Positions 36,028 to 44,262 of a stretch of DNA of 64,000 bases are shown here, one piece after another. Position 1 is the stretch's first letter. Each line of letters begins with the position of its first letter. The notes beneath the pieces were generated by a model. That model made no database searches and was not told the DNA's origin. It saw only the letters and a program-made list of their open reading frames with translations. Origin of the DNA: DASYFG01 sp036498565 (GTDB lineage: Bacteria; Bacillota; Bacilli; Lactobacillales; Lactobacillaceae). The position numbers and the translations under genes are program-made. The stretch spans positions 1-64,000 of the forward strand of contig DASYFG010000001.1 of assembly GCA_036498565.1 (NCBI GenBank). Reading direction: 5' to 3'.

Positions 36028-36182
36028 TGCTTACAAAAAGTTCATTATATAATCGCTTTTATTTTAGATTTGGCAAACTTTCATAAAAAGTTGAAATAAA
36101 CACTTGCATTATCAAATATTTCTGGTAATATAATGAGCAAGTTCTAATTTATTTATCAAAAGGACAAAGAGGAGTAACGCTT

Positions 36183-37640
36183 ATGGCGAAAAATGCGTTT
36201 AAAAAAGCATCATTGGATAGTCTGAAGGCTTCAGACAGTCACTTGGAAAAAGTCTTGACGGCAAAAGACTTGGTTGGTCTAGGAATTGGGACGGTTATTG
36301 GAACCGGAATTTTCTCATTGCCAGGTATTCAGGCGGCCACTCACGCCGGCCCAGCTGTGGCTTTGGCGTTTGTATTGGGTGCGGTATTCTCTGGTATTGC
36401 TGGAATGGCCTTTGCGGAATTCAGTTCAGCGATTCCGGTTGCGGGAACAGCCTACTCATATGGTTCAATCATTTCCGGTGAAATCGTCGGTTGGTTGCTT
36501 GGTTGGGGATTGATTATGGAATACTTCCTATCAGTTTCCGCGATTGCAACAGGTTTCTCAGCTTATTTCCAAGGTTGGATTTCACAGTTTGGGATTGCCT
36601 TGCCAAAGATTTTCCAAGCAGGTCCTTCAGCGGGCGGTATTATCAACTTGCCAGCTTTGATTTTGATCTTGTTCTTGGGTGTGGTTTTGGCACAAGGATT
36701 GAACGTGTCACGTAAGTCTGAAAACGCGATGGTTATCTTGAAGGTCGTGGTTATCATCTTGTTCATCTTGGTTGGTTTGTTTGTCATCTTCACAAACGGT
36801 GGCAAGTACACGTCAAACTGGTCAGACTTCTATCCAGCTAAGTTCCACTCAGGTTTGTTTGGTTGGGGTGGTATCTTCACAGCTGCTTCTGGTGTTTTCT
36901 TTGCTTTCGTTGGGTTTGACACGGTTGCCGCGCACACGGCTGAAACAAAAGACCCAAATAAGAACATGTTCCAAGGTATTATCTGGACAGTTTTGATTTC
37001 AGGTGTCTTGTACGTCTTGTTTGCGCTTGTTTTGACAGCTTTGGTTAACTACAAGGATTTGAACGTTGCGAACCCAGCCCAAGTGGCGATGATTGCTGCT
37101 AAGCAACCAATGTTTAACCAATTGATTTCATTGGGTGCGATGCTTGGAATGGCTTCAGCCACACAAGCGATGATGTTTGGATCAAGTCGTTTGGCCTACG
37201 CCTTTGGACGTGATGGTTTGTTGCCACAATCTTTGTCAAAGATTTCAGGTGCTAAGAACATTCCAGCAGTTGCGTTGGGTGTCTCTGTCATTGTTGAAGC
37301 CTTCGTGGCCGCCTTTGTGCCATTCTCAACATTGGGTGACTTGGTTTCTGCCGGAACGTTGTTGGCCTTCGTTTATGTCAACTTTGGTATTTTGGCTTTG
37401 CGTCGTCGTAAAGACATTGTCAACACTGGTTTCAAAGTGCCTTTGTACCCAATCTTGCCTTTGATTGGTGGGATCGGCTCAGTCTTCTTCTTGACACAAC
37501 TTGATGTTGTGACATTGACGAACTTTGGTATCTGGTTGTTGTTGGGTGTGTTTGTCTACTTTGTTTATGGTATTAACCACTCAAAGGTTCAATTGGGTGA
37601 ACATGATATTGTGGATGAACCAATTGACACAATTCGCTAA
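36183..37640 (+). CDS. APC-family amino acid permease (first of two)
   Basis: A 485-residue protein with about 12 membrane helices. The APC signature after the first helix, G-I-G-T-V-I-G-T-G-I-F-S-L-P-G, and F-A-E-F-S-S-A-I-P-V-A-G-T-A-Y-S-Y match the YfnA/basic amino acid branch. It imports an amino acid by proton symport; which one is unknown. AGAGGAG precedes the ATG. Optimised codons suggest high expression. A paralogue lies at 51251. Confidence 0.9.
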   Translation: MAKNAFKKASLDSLKASDSHLEKVLTAKDLVGLGIGTVIGTGIFSLPGIQAATHAGPAVALAFVLGAVFSGIAGMAFAEFSSAIPVAGTAYSYGSIISGEIVGWLLGWGLIMEYFLSVSAIATGFSAYFQGWISQFGIALPKIFQAGPSAGGIINLPALILILFLGVVLAQGLNVSRKSENAMVILKVVVIILFILVGLFVIFTNGGKYTSNWSDFYPAKFHSGLFGWGGIFTAASGVFFAFVGFDTVAAHTAETKDPNKNMFQGIIWTVLISGVLYVLFALVLTALVNYKDLNVANPAQVAMIAAKQPMFNQLISLGAMLGMASATQAMMFGSSRLAYAFGRDGLLPQSLSKISGAKNIPAVALGVSVIVEAFVAAFVPFSTLGDLVSAGTLLAFVYVNFGILALRRRKDIVNTGFKVPLYPILPLIGGIGSVFFLTQLDVVTLTNFGIWLLLGVFVYFVYGINHSKVQLGEHDIVDEPIDTIR

Positions 37641-37643
37641 ATT

Positions 37644-37673
37644 AAAAAAGCAGCGCATGCGCTGCTTTTTTTT
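37644..37673. terminator. Terminator after the permease
   Basis: AAAAAAGCAGCG-CATG-CGCTGCTTTTTTT, symmetrical, serving the permease and the converging small gene. Confidence 0.9.
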
Positions 37674-37677
37674 GTGT

Positions 37678-37914
37678 TTACTTTAAAATGTCGCCAAGCT
37701 TGTCTTTCAAACCATCCAACAAACCGTTGCTAGCAAGCTTTTCTTCGATGGCGCTCAAGTCCAACCCGGCTGGTAAGTGTTCTTTAATCGCGTCCAAATC
37801 CAAATTGTCTAAATCCAAACCTGCGGGCAACTTGTCTTTCAAGTCGTCCAAGTTCAAATCACCCAAATCCAAATTTCCCAATTGGTTCTTCAAATCATCA
37901 AAACTAAATGCCAT
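37678..37914 (-). CDS. Small repetitive Leu/Asp-rich protein
   Basis: A 78-residue protein made largely of repeats of a 5-residue step (L-D-L-x-x) and a longer unit, K-L/H-L-P-A-G-L-D-L, found twice. The start is ATG 37914, with AGGATT before it; the longer frames run through the intergenic region. The regular leucine spacing suggests a short solenoid or an amphipathic surface. No family known to me. It is divergent from the gene at 38032. Confidence 0.6.
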   Translation of the reverse strand: MAFSFDDLKNQLGNLDLGDLNLDDLKDKLPAGLDLDNLDLDAIKEHLPAGLDLSAIEEKLASNGLLDGLKDKLGDILK

Positions 37915-38031
37915 AATCCTGTACATCCCTTTTAAATTTGGCGATTGCCTACGTTTAGTATATCTTGTTTGGCGGGAAAAAGGGTAGAATTTGCGTCTGA
38001 AAAGGTGGGATGATAAAGTAAAGGTAATAAA

Positions 38032-39036
38032 TTGCGAAATGGCGGTCTGGTGCGGATGGCAGAAGAACAGACATTTACAGAAGCACAACGCTTGAGTGCT
38101 TTGGCGCGCCAAGAAGCGGGCGTTTTAATGGCAAAATTAGACAAAATGGATTTGTCCGATTTGGCTTTTGAAGAAAAAAAGAAAATGGCCGATGATGAAG
38201 GCTGGGAATCGCGCGTGTTAAACACGGATGATATTCAGCAATTTGCCAAAGGCTTGCTGCGTTATATCGATGACTTAGCGATTCGCCGGCGTGTGGCGAC
38301 GTGGCCGGCGTATTTGGCGGGCTATCGCGAAACTGCGCGGTTGATTGTTGACTTATCCTTGCAAACCGGCACGGTGGACGCTATTAGCAAAAATCTACGC
38401 GCTTTGCAAAACACCGTTGATGAACGGACCAAACGCACGAACGCCGATGACTTAAATTACGTGCGTGGCATGGCGCATGACGCGCTCACGATGTACGAAA
38501 CGGCCAAAGACGACCCGATTATCGCTGACGCGTACGCTGATATTGCGCGCGCTTATGACAGTGATGAGGCGCTAACTTTGGCAGAGTGGCAGGCGTTAAT
38601 CGAAGCGTTTGCGGTCAAATTACCGGAATTTCGGCGCACCACGCGCGCGTATTTATTTGACGTGGTGGACGCGTTGCATGGGCAAGTTGCCCAGTATCAT
38701 TTGGAGCATGATCATCAAATCGTGACGTTCTTGCAGCGTTTTGATATGTTGGCGTATACGGCAGCACGGCCGGCGGATTTTTTGCCGATTATGGGGCAGT
38801 TGGATAGCATTCAGGTTAAAATCGCCGAGCAGTTGATTGCAACGGCATCAGTGGACAAAATCCGGGCGTACGCCAGTCAGATTTTGGAAAACTTGGCCAA
38901 TACTGGCTTGCCACTTGAAGCGGTGTCAGAAGCGGTTTTAGCGCAAATCGAAGCGATGCTCAAGCGCGCGGATTTGTCACATGATGAATTAGCCCAAATC
39001 GTGCGTGATTTACAAAAAATAAAAATTGCGCCGTAA
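38032..39036 (+). CDS. Hypothetical helical protein
   Basis: A soluble protein of up to 334 residues that is helical almost throughout, with no signal peptide and no motif I can name. A TTG at 38032 has AAAGGTAA at good distance; GTG 38050 and ATG 38056 (M-A-E-E-Q) are alternatives. It has a terminator of its own, so it is a single-gene unit. Confidence 0.7.
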   Translation: MRNGGLVRMAEEQTFTEAQRLSALARQEAGVLMAKLDKMDLSDLAFEEKKKMADDEGWESRVLNTDDIQQFAKGLLRYIDDLAIRRRVATWPAYLAGYRETARLIVDLSLQTGTVDAISKNLRALQNTVDERTKRTNADDLNYVRGMAHDALTMYETAKDDPIIADAYADIARAYDSDEALTLAEWQALIEAFAVKLPEFRRTTRAYLFDVVDALHGQVAQYHLEHDHQIVTFLQRFDMLAYTAARPADFLPIMGQLDSIQVKIAEQLIATASVDKIRAYASQILENLANTGLPLEAVSEAVLAQIEAMLKRADLSHDELAQIVRDLQKIKIAP

Positions 39037-39062
39037 AAAAACGCCCGCGGGCGTTTTTTAAT
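39035..39062. terminator. Bidirectional terminator
   Basis: AAAAAAACGCCC-GCGGGCGTTTTTT between two converging genes. Confidence 0.9.
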
Positions 39063-39978
39063 TTCCAGTTTTTGCCAAAGCCTTATTGGCTTCGCGGACA
39101 ATGTCAAAGTCACTGTCTTTAGCTTTTTCAAAACCGTTAATGTTATAAATGCTCATCAGCACTTTTTGGCCGTCCTTGTCCTTGGCGTAAGCCATCAAAG
39201 CGGCTTCAATCTTGGCTTTCAAAGCCGGATCAAGATCTTTGCGCGTGGCTACCATGTCGTTTGGAATGTTGGCAGAATAGCTTAGCACCTTCGTGTCTTT
39301 GAAAATTGTAGGCACGTCTTTGGTGATGATTGAACGCACATCTTGCCAGACAAATGCCGCATCAACGTCGCGATTTTCAACCGCAATGGCGGCTTGGTCG
39401 TGGCCTTTGATATTTACCGGCGTCCAGTCGCGCGATAGTTTCAAGCCGGCTTTGTCCAAAGCGAGCACGCCGTAAATGTAGCCAGAAGCCGAAGTCGGAT
39501 CTTGCACGGCGATTTTCTTACCTTTCAAATCTTGCACGCTGTTAATCCCAGAATCTTTGCGCACCAAAATTTCAGAACGATAGAAGTTCACTAATTTATC
39601 AATAGACTGACCTTGCGCATTCACGTCTTTGCGCAAAATTAACAAAGCCGGTTTAACGCCGTATTGATCATGCGCGGAAACGTACGCTGCGGTTGGCAAA
39701 AAGCCAACGTCAACTTTTTTGGCGGCCATGGCTTCAACGATGCTGCCGTAATCCGTTGAAACGGAAACTTTCACCGGCATATCAAGCGCTTTGCTGAGCG
39801 CCTCACCAAGCGGTTTTGCGCGCGCGACCAATTCATCTGCGTGTTCTGATGGCGTGAATTGAATGCGTAGCACCTGTTCTTTGGCCGTTTTTTGGTGGGG
39901 TTGCGTCAGATAAAACGCCCCCGCTGCGATGACGAGCAATGCGATGATTGCGCCGATAATTTTTTGAATAGTAGACAT
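39058..39978 (-). CDS. PhnD/TauA-type substrate-binding protein, membrane-anchored
   Basis: A 306-residue protein. An N-terminal helix (about 6-24) anchors it; no lipobox cysteine. The remainder is a type 2 periplasmic-binding fold of the phosphate/phosphonate PhnD family: D-V-G-F-L-P-T-A-A-Y, Y-R-S-E-I-L-V, D-P-T-S-A-S-G-Y and D-A-A-F-V-W. The ABC ATPase and permease expected beside it are absent, so it is an orphan or works with a transporter elsewhere. AGGAGATTGGT precedes the start. Confidence 0.85.
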   Translation of the reverse strand: MSTIQKIIGAIIALLVIAAGAFYLTQPHQKTAKEQVLRIQFTPSEHADELVARAKPLGEALSKALDMPVKVSVSTDYGSIVEAMAAKKVDVGFLPTAAYVSAHDQYGVKPALLILRKDVNAQGQSIDKLVNFYRSEILVRKDSGINSVQDLKGKKIAVQDPTSASGYIYGVLALDKAGLKLSRDWTPVNIKGHDQAAIAVENRDVDAAFVWQDVRSIITKDVPTIFKDTKVLSYSANIPNDMVATRKDLDPALKAKIEAALMAYAKDKDGQKVLMSIYNINGFEKAKDSDFDIVREANKALAKTGN

Positions 39979-40059
39979 ACCAATCTCCTCGTTGTGTTTT
40001 TATAAGCCGATCCGAGAAACGCTTATTGTCAATCATTTTACCAAATAATAAAAGTCAAA

Positions 40060-41490
40060 TCAACTTTTATTAACCGGTGTACGCAAAACTAAGCCGTGTT
40101 CGGGCGTGCGCGCGTTAATGACGATGTCTTCCACCAAAAAGGCGGCCGCCAGCTCCTCATCGCTCAACCAGCCACTTTGCGTCGCTAGTTCGCGCAAAGA
40201 CGACTTGGTTTTGATCGCTTGTTTGGCGAGACTCGCGGCGCGTTGATAGCCTAACAGCGGCACCATCGCCGTCGCAAAGGACACGGACAAATCAATGTCT
40301 TGGGCGAGACGGTCGGTATTGGGCACAATGCCGTCAATCGCATTCACACGCAAAGTCGTCAGTGCATGCGTCAGTTCTTCAAGCGACATAAATAAACGGT
40401 CAAAAATCACGGGCTCAAAAGCATTCAATTCCAACTGACCAGCTTCTGCGGCCGCCGTGATCGTGGCTTCGTTGCCAATCACGCTAAACGCCACTTGATT
40501 GACAACTTCGGGAATCACGGGATTCACTTTGCCGGGCATGATTGAACTACCAGCTTGTTTGGCTGGCAAATAAATTTCGTGCAAACCTGAGCGCGGACCA
40601 GAACTTAGCAAGCGTAAATCATTGCTCATTTTGGACAAATTCACCGCTAATGTTTTCAACGCGGCAGATAAACTCACAAAATTATCCAAATTTTGCGTGG
40701 CGTCATACAAATCATGCGCTTGAGTGAGTGGCAAGTTGGTCAAGTCGCTGAGCTTGCTGACGATGTGCACTTGATAATGATAGCTCACATTGATGCCAGA
40801 GCCAATCGCCGATCCGCCCAAATTCAAGGTGTGCAACGCTTGTTGCGCGGTTTTGATGCGCACAATATCGCGCCGTAACGGCTTTAACCAAGCGTGAAAA
40901 GTCTCACCCAGCGTCATCGGTACGGCATCTTGAAGTTGGGTACGCCCCATTTTATACGTCGTGGCAAACGCATCGGCTTTGGTGCCGAGTGCATCGATGA
41001 GTTTTTCAAGTTCGGCTAGCAGCGGGTCAACGAGGCGAATTAAGGCGATTTTGCCGGCTGATGGATAGGTATCGTTGGTACTTTGCCCCATGTTCACGTG
41101 ATCGTTGGGGTGAACGAAATGATACGTACCGAGCGCATGGCCGTTGGCGGCCGCCGCGGTGTTAGCAATGACTTCGTTGACGTTCATGTTAGTACTGGTG
41201 CCAGCGCCGCCTTGAATCGGGTCAAGTGGGTATTTTTCGCTGTCGAAAGGTTCGGCTAACAGCGTTTGCGTGGCGGTGATGATGGCTTGGGCAATCTCTT
41301 TTGGCAAATCACCCGCCGCATGATTGACGAGGGCGGCGGCTTGTTTGATTTCTAAAAAGGCGATAATTAGTTCCGGGTGCGTGTGACGGCCGGTGATTGG
41401 GAAATTTGTCAGCGCACGCTGAGTGTGAATGCCGTAAATGGCGGTTAAGGGGATAGGTAAAATCCCCAATGAATCTTGTTCGAAACGCAT
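40060..41490 (-). CDS. aspA: Aspartate ammonia-lyase
   Basis: A 476-residue member of the fumarase/aspartase superfamily: signature G-S-S-I-M-P-G-K-V-N-P, plus V-H-P-N-D-H-V-N, Q-S-T-N-D and K-M-G-R-T-Q-L-Q-D-A-V-P-M-T-L-G. The last motif and the overall pattern are closer to aspartase (aspartate to fumarate plus ammonia) than to class II fumarase, but fumarase cannot be excluded by eye. The start is ATG 41490, with GGAGAGGATT upstream; the longer frame adds 65 unrelated residues. Confidence 0.75.
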   Translation of the reverse strand: MRFEQDSLGILPIPLTAIYGIHTQRALTNFPITGRHTHPELIIAFLEIKQAAALVNHAAGDLPKEIAQAIITATQTLLAEPFDSEKYPLDPIQGGAGTSTNMNVNEVIANTAAAANGHALGTYHFVHPNDHVNMGQSTNDTYPSAGKIALIRLVDPLLAELEKLIDALGTKADAFATTYKMGRTQLQDAVPMTLGETFHAWLKPLRRDIVRIKTAQQALHTLNLGGSAIGSGINVSYHYQVHIVSKLSDLTNLPLTQAHDLYDATQNLDNFVSLSAALKTLAVNLSKMSNDLRLLSSGPRSGLHEIYLPAKQAGSSIMPGKVNPVIPEVVNQVAFSVIGNEATITAAAEAGQLELNAFEPVIFDRLFMSLEELTHALTTLRVNAIDGIVPNTDRLAQDIDLSVSFATAMVPLLGYQRAASLAKQAIKTKSSLRELATQSGWLSDEELAAAFLVEDIVINARTPEHGLVLRTPVNKS

Positions 41491-41660
41491 GATTAATCCT
41501 CTCCAACTGTTTTTTCCAGCATAACGCACCGCGAAAAAATAATAGACCGATGATGTTACAAAAGATGACATTATCAACAAAATCAACTGAAAAACACGAA
41601 CAAAATACCTAGACCAATCATAAAGTAAACAAAGTGTTTTATTTTGATTTAATGTTGTAG

Positions 41661-41812
41661 TATAATAATACCCATACCAAGGCAACTTGGTGAAACGAAA
41701 TCCGAGGACGTTTATTCATTCCAATCTCCTAAAAATCTCTCTCGAATTATATCTCCCAAAATATATAGAGTAGTCCTTTCCCCGTGCCATTTTGGTATGG
41801 GGTTTCGTTTTA
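41661..41812 (+). promoter_or_regulatory. Candidate attenuator leader with alternative pairings
   Basis: Behind a TATAAT (41661-41666), ACCAAG-GCAA-CTTGGT (41676-41691) makes a GNRA-loop hairpin. Further on, CCCCGTGCC-ATTTT-GGTATGGGG (41780-41802) followed by TTTCGTTTTA reads as a terminator. CCCATACCAA (41671-41680) is the exact complement of TTGGTATGGG (41792-41801), and AAACGAAA (41693-41700) of TTTCGTTT (41803-41810), so the 5' part can unmake the terminator. Leader of the two-gene operon at 41854. Ligand unknown. Confidence 0.5.
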
Positions 41813-41853
41813 TATAGCGCAGATTAACGTACATATCCCAAGGAGGCTGAGAA

Positions 41854-42267
41854 ATGCAATATCGAACCCCACCATTTTTAACACCAATGGCCATTGTGTC
41901 GCTGATTGTGGCAATTAGTGCGGCTAATTTGGTGGTGAATGTCGCCACGGGAACCAACGAAGGCGGCAAATCACCGGCAGTTGTGCAACGCGAACAACAA
42001 TCTTCAACTTCTGATTCGCAAAGTGCCAAAAGCACCACAAGTTCAAGCGAAGTCTCTTCGTCATCTGAGCAAAGTAGTGTGGCGACTTCGTCCGTTGTTG
42101 ATGCGTCAACTGCAACGACTTCAAGTCAAGCAACGAGTTCTGCAATGAGTTCGACGAGTTCAAATGATAACAGTGCGGTCACGAGTTCGGCGGTTTCAAG
42201 TAGCTCAAGCGTTGTCAGCTCTTCGAGCGCGACTGATGCGACATCGAGTGACGGGGAGGGACAATAA
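41854..42267 (+). CDS. Membrane-anchored Ser/Thr-rich protein
   Basis: A 137-residue protein with one membrane helix (about 9-31) followed by 100 residues of almost only Ser, Thr, Ala, Val and Gln, probably an extended, perhaps glycosylated, outside stalk. AAGGAGGCTGAG precedes the ATG. It shares one base with the next gene's start. No folded domain is apparent. Confidence 0.75.
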   Translation: MQYRTPPFLTPMAIVSLIVAISAANLVVNVATGTNEGGKSPAVVQREQQSSTSDSQSAKSTTSSSEVSSSSEQSSVATSSVVDASTATTSSQATSSAMSSTSSNDNSAVTSSAVSSSSSVVSSSSATDATSSDGEGQ

Positions 42268-43073
42268 TGTTTACGATTTTAGATTTATTGAATCATTATA
42301 TTGGATTTTTTACACCCAACAGTAAGGTTAAAGGCCGGGTTTATACGCTGATTGCGGCCGTTGGGGTTTGGTATTTGCTCGACTTGGCACGCCGATTTTT
42401 CGTCAATGGCCACTATTTTCGCGCGATGGGACTGGCAGCGGTCTTTGTCGTGTTGCTCTATTTTACGGTTTTGAATGTGGTGTACTATTTCTCTGACAAA
42501 ACCGTGAAGTGGGACATTTCGCCGTGGATTGAGAAAAAAGTCGGCGAACCGCTCCACGACGGACAAATTGAACCCACCAGCAAAACTGTTGTGATGCCGG
42601 CCGGCGGTTGGTATGCGCAAGAAAATGTGTTGCCCGCCGAAGTGATTTTGGATGAGCGTGCGCAACAAAATTTGACGCAACTGGCCGAAGAATTGACGCA
42701 GCGCGGTTTGAATTTGGCCAATTATGGCGATTTATCGGTGAAAGAACAGCAACAAATTGTGGCGGAAAAAGGCGTGATTGACGCTAATTATCCGGGCACA
42801 TTACTACCGTTTTTCCGCTTGGCTCAAAACGGGTCGCGCTTAGTGGTGATTGGCGGTTTGAATGAAATGACCGCTCAAAATTTGGGCGAAATCACGCAAA
42901 TCGGTTTATCCCCCGCCGCACAAATCAGCCAAGATTATGACCTGGCTTTGGCCAGCGTGCACTTAGTGGGTGGCGCCGGCAAAATTTTGGGACGCGCGCG
43001 CCTGCAAGAAACTATGCGCCCGTATCAACTGCAAGTCACCGTCGCTTATCAAACGAAAAAAACGACCGATTAA
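42267..43073 (+). CDS. Membrane protein, DUF6681-like
   Basis: A 268-residue protein with an N-terminal hydrophobic region (helices at about 26-44 and 52-76) followed by a soluble alpha/beta domain of about 170 residues. It resembles a conserved Lactobacillales family of unknown function (recognition is tentative). GGGGAGGG precedes the ATG, which overlaps the upstream stop, so it is coupled to the Ser-rich protein and probably acts with it. Confidence 0.7.
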   Translation: MFTILDLLNHYIGFFTPNSKVKGRVYTLIAAVGVWYLLDLARRFFVNGHYFRAMGLAAVFVVLLYFTVLNVVYYFSDKTVKWDISPWIEKKVGEPLHDGQIEPTSKTVVMPAGGWYAQENVLPAEVILDERAQQNLTQLAEELTQRGLNLANYGDLSVKEQQQIVAEKGVIDANYPGTLLPFFRLAQNGSRLVVIGGLNEMTAQNLGEITQIGLSPAAQISQDYDLALASVHLVGGAGKILGRARLQETMRPYQLQVTVAYQTKKTTD

Positions 43074-43086
43074 GGTCGTTTTTTTA
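43058..43086. terminator. Terminator between converging genes
   Basis: AAAACGACC and GGTCGTTTT around GATTAA, with T and A tails. Confidence 0.85.
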
Positions 43087-44040
43087 TTTCAAAACAGTTA
43101 ACATGATGTCTTGGAAATCAGCCACAAAGCGCGGTGTATCAACTAACACAGCCGCCTTGGTTGTCGTTGGTTCGAGCAATTTTTCTTTATCACCGATTGT
43201 CCGGCCGTAATCGCCGGATTCACGATCGTACGTCACGCGCATCGCCAGTGGAATAGTCGTCACGTAAGTTGGGTCAATGCCGACCGCCACGGCCAAAGGA
43301 TCGTGCAAGGCCGCGCCTTTTTTGTCGATGTCCAGATCAAAGTAAGCGTCGATGTAGTAATCCATCAAATCTGCGAACTTTTCAGCTTTTTCCGTACCTA
43401 ATGCGCGCCATTGCGCGGTTTCAGCTTTGGTCAAAAGCGTGCGCAACGTCACGTCCAAGCCAACCATCGTCAAGTTTTTTTGACGGGTGAAGGCGTAGTC
43501 GGCCGCTTCGGGATCTTGGTGAATGTTGGCTTCGGTAAATGGCGTCACATTGCCAGGCACGGTCAAAGCGCCGCCCATCAACGTTGTGTTCCCAATCAAA
43601 GTTGCCACGGCAGGATCTTTTTGGATCGCCGCTGCTAAGTTGGTCAACGGACCAGTTGGAATGAAAATCAAATCATCACCGTATTGGTGGGCCGCTTCAA
43701 TCAAGAAGTCAACTGCATGTTGGCTTTCCACCGCACGTGGCGCAGTTGGCAATGTCACGTCACCTACCCCGTTGCGGCCGTGAATGAGCATTGAAATTTC
43801 CATCGTTTCAAAGCTGTCGGTTGTACTAGAATGACTTTCACCCAAGAAGACCGGTACATCGTCAGCGCCTAGCAAGTGCAATAAATTCAAAGAATTTTGC
43901 GCCGCCGTGTCAACCAAAGTATTCCCGTAACTAGAAATAATCCCAATCAAATCCACCCGCGGATCAGCAACTGCCCAAGCCAAAGCCAAAGCATCATCAA
44001 CACCGGTGTCTAAGTCCAAAATCATCTTGTATTTTGCCAT
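43084..44040 (-). CDS. Inosine-uridine-type nucleoside hydrolase
   Basis: A 318-residue protein of the IUNH family: calcium-binding L-D-L-D-T-G-V-D-D-A at the N-terminus, I-P-T-G-P-L-T-N-L-A, M-G-G, E-A-N-I-H-Q-D-P-E-A-A and the catalytic-site H-D-P-L-A-V-A. It splits ribonucleosides into base and ribose in the cytosol for salvage. There is no ribosome binding site directly before the ATG; a perfect AGGAGG lies 141 bases upstream, behind a long hairpin (next entry). Confidence 0.92.
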   Translation of the reverse strand: MAKYKMILDLDTGVDDALALAWAVADPRVDLIGIISSYGNTLVDTAAQNSLNLLHLLGADDVPVFLGESHSSTTDSFETMEISMLIHGRNGVGDVTLPTAPRAVESQHAVDFLIEAAHQYGDDLIFIPTGPLTNLAAAIQKDPAVATLIGNTTLMGGALTVPGNVTPFTEANIHQDPEAADYAFTRQKNLTMVGLDVTLRTLLTKAETAQWRALGTEKAEKFADLMDYYIDAYFDLDIDKKGAALHDPLAVAVGIDPTYVTTIPLAMRVTYDRESGDYGRTIGDKEKLLEPTTTKAAVLVDTPRFVADFQDIMLTVLK

Positions 44041-44054
44041 GTGATTAAAATAGA

Positions 44055-44177
44055 GTGCGGAAGGGTGGTTTTGGCGGTTCCAAAACGGGAAGCGTCGTGT
44101 AAGTGGCTAGCGCGTGAAATCGTGCAATGATTTTGCGTGATAGTTGCTTACACATAGCTTTCCGAACCCTGCAGCAC
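44055..44177 (-). promoter_or_regulatory. Long imperfect hairpin between AGGAGG and the nucleoside hydrolase start
   Basis: Minus-strand RNA from 44177 to 44055 can fold into one nested stem: GTGCTGCAGGGT with ACCCTTCCGCAC, GGTTC/GAACC, GGAAAGC/GCTTCCC (one mismatch), GTGTAAG/CTTACAC and an inner stem. AGGAGG sits at 44187-44182, just outside. Behind it a 9-codon frame GTG-CTG-CAG... ends TAA inside the hairpin. It may be a small inserted repeat or a translation switch. Confidence 0.55.
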
Positions 44178-44262
44178 GTTTCCTCCTAAAAGATAAGTTA
44201 CTCCCATTTTAGCACATCATTACAGCGGAATTTTTGTTAAAATAACAACAAGGACTTTTAAG

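Noticed and set aside
40060..41490. Class II fumarase
   Set aside because: The superfamily signature fits both, but the M-G-R-T-Q-L-Q-D-A-V-P-M-T-L-G segment and the general pattern are closer to aspartase; not fully excluded.
41712..42038. Minus-strand frame opposite the leader and start of the Ser-rich gene
   Set aside because: No ribosome binding site; it is antisense to a better supported leader and gene.
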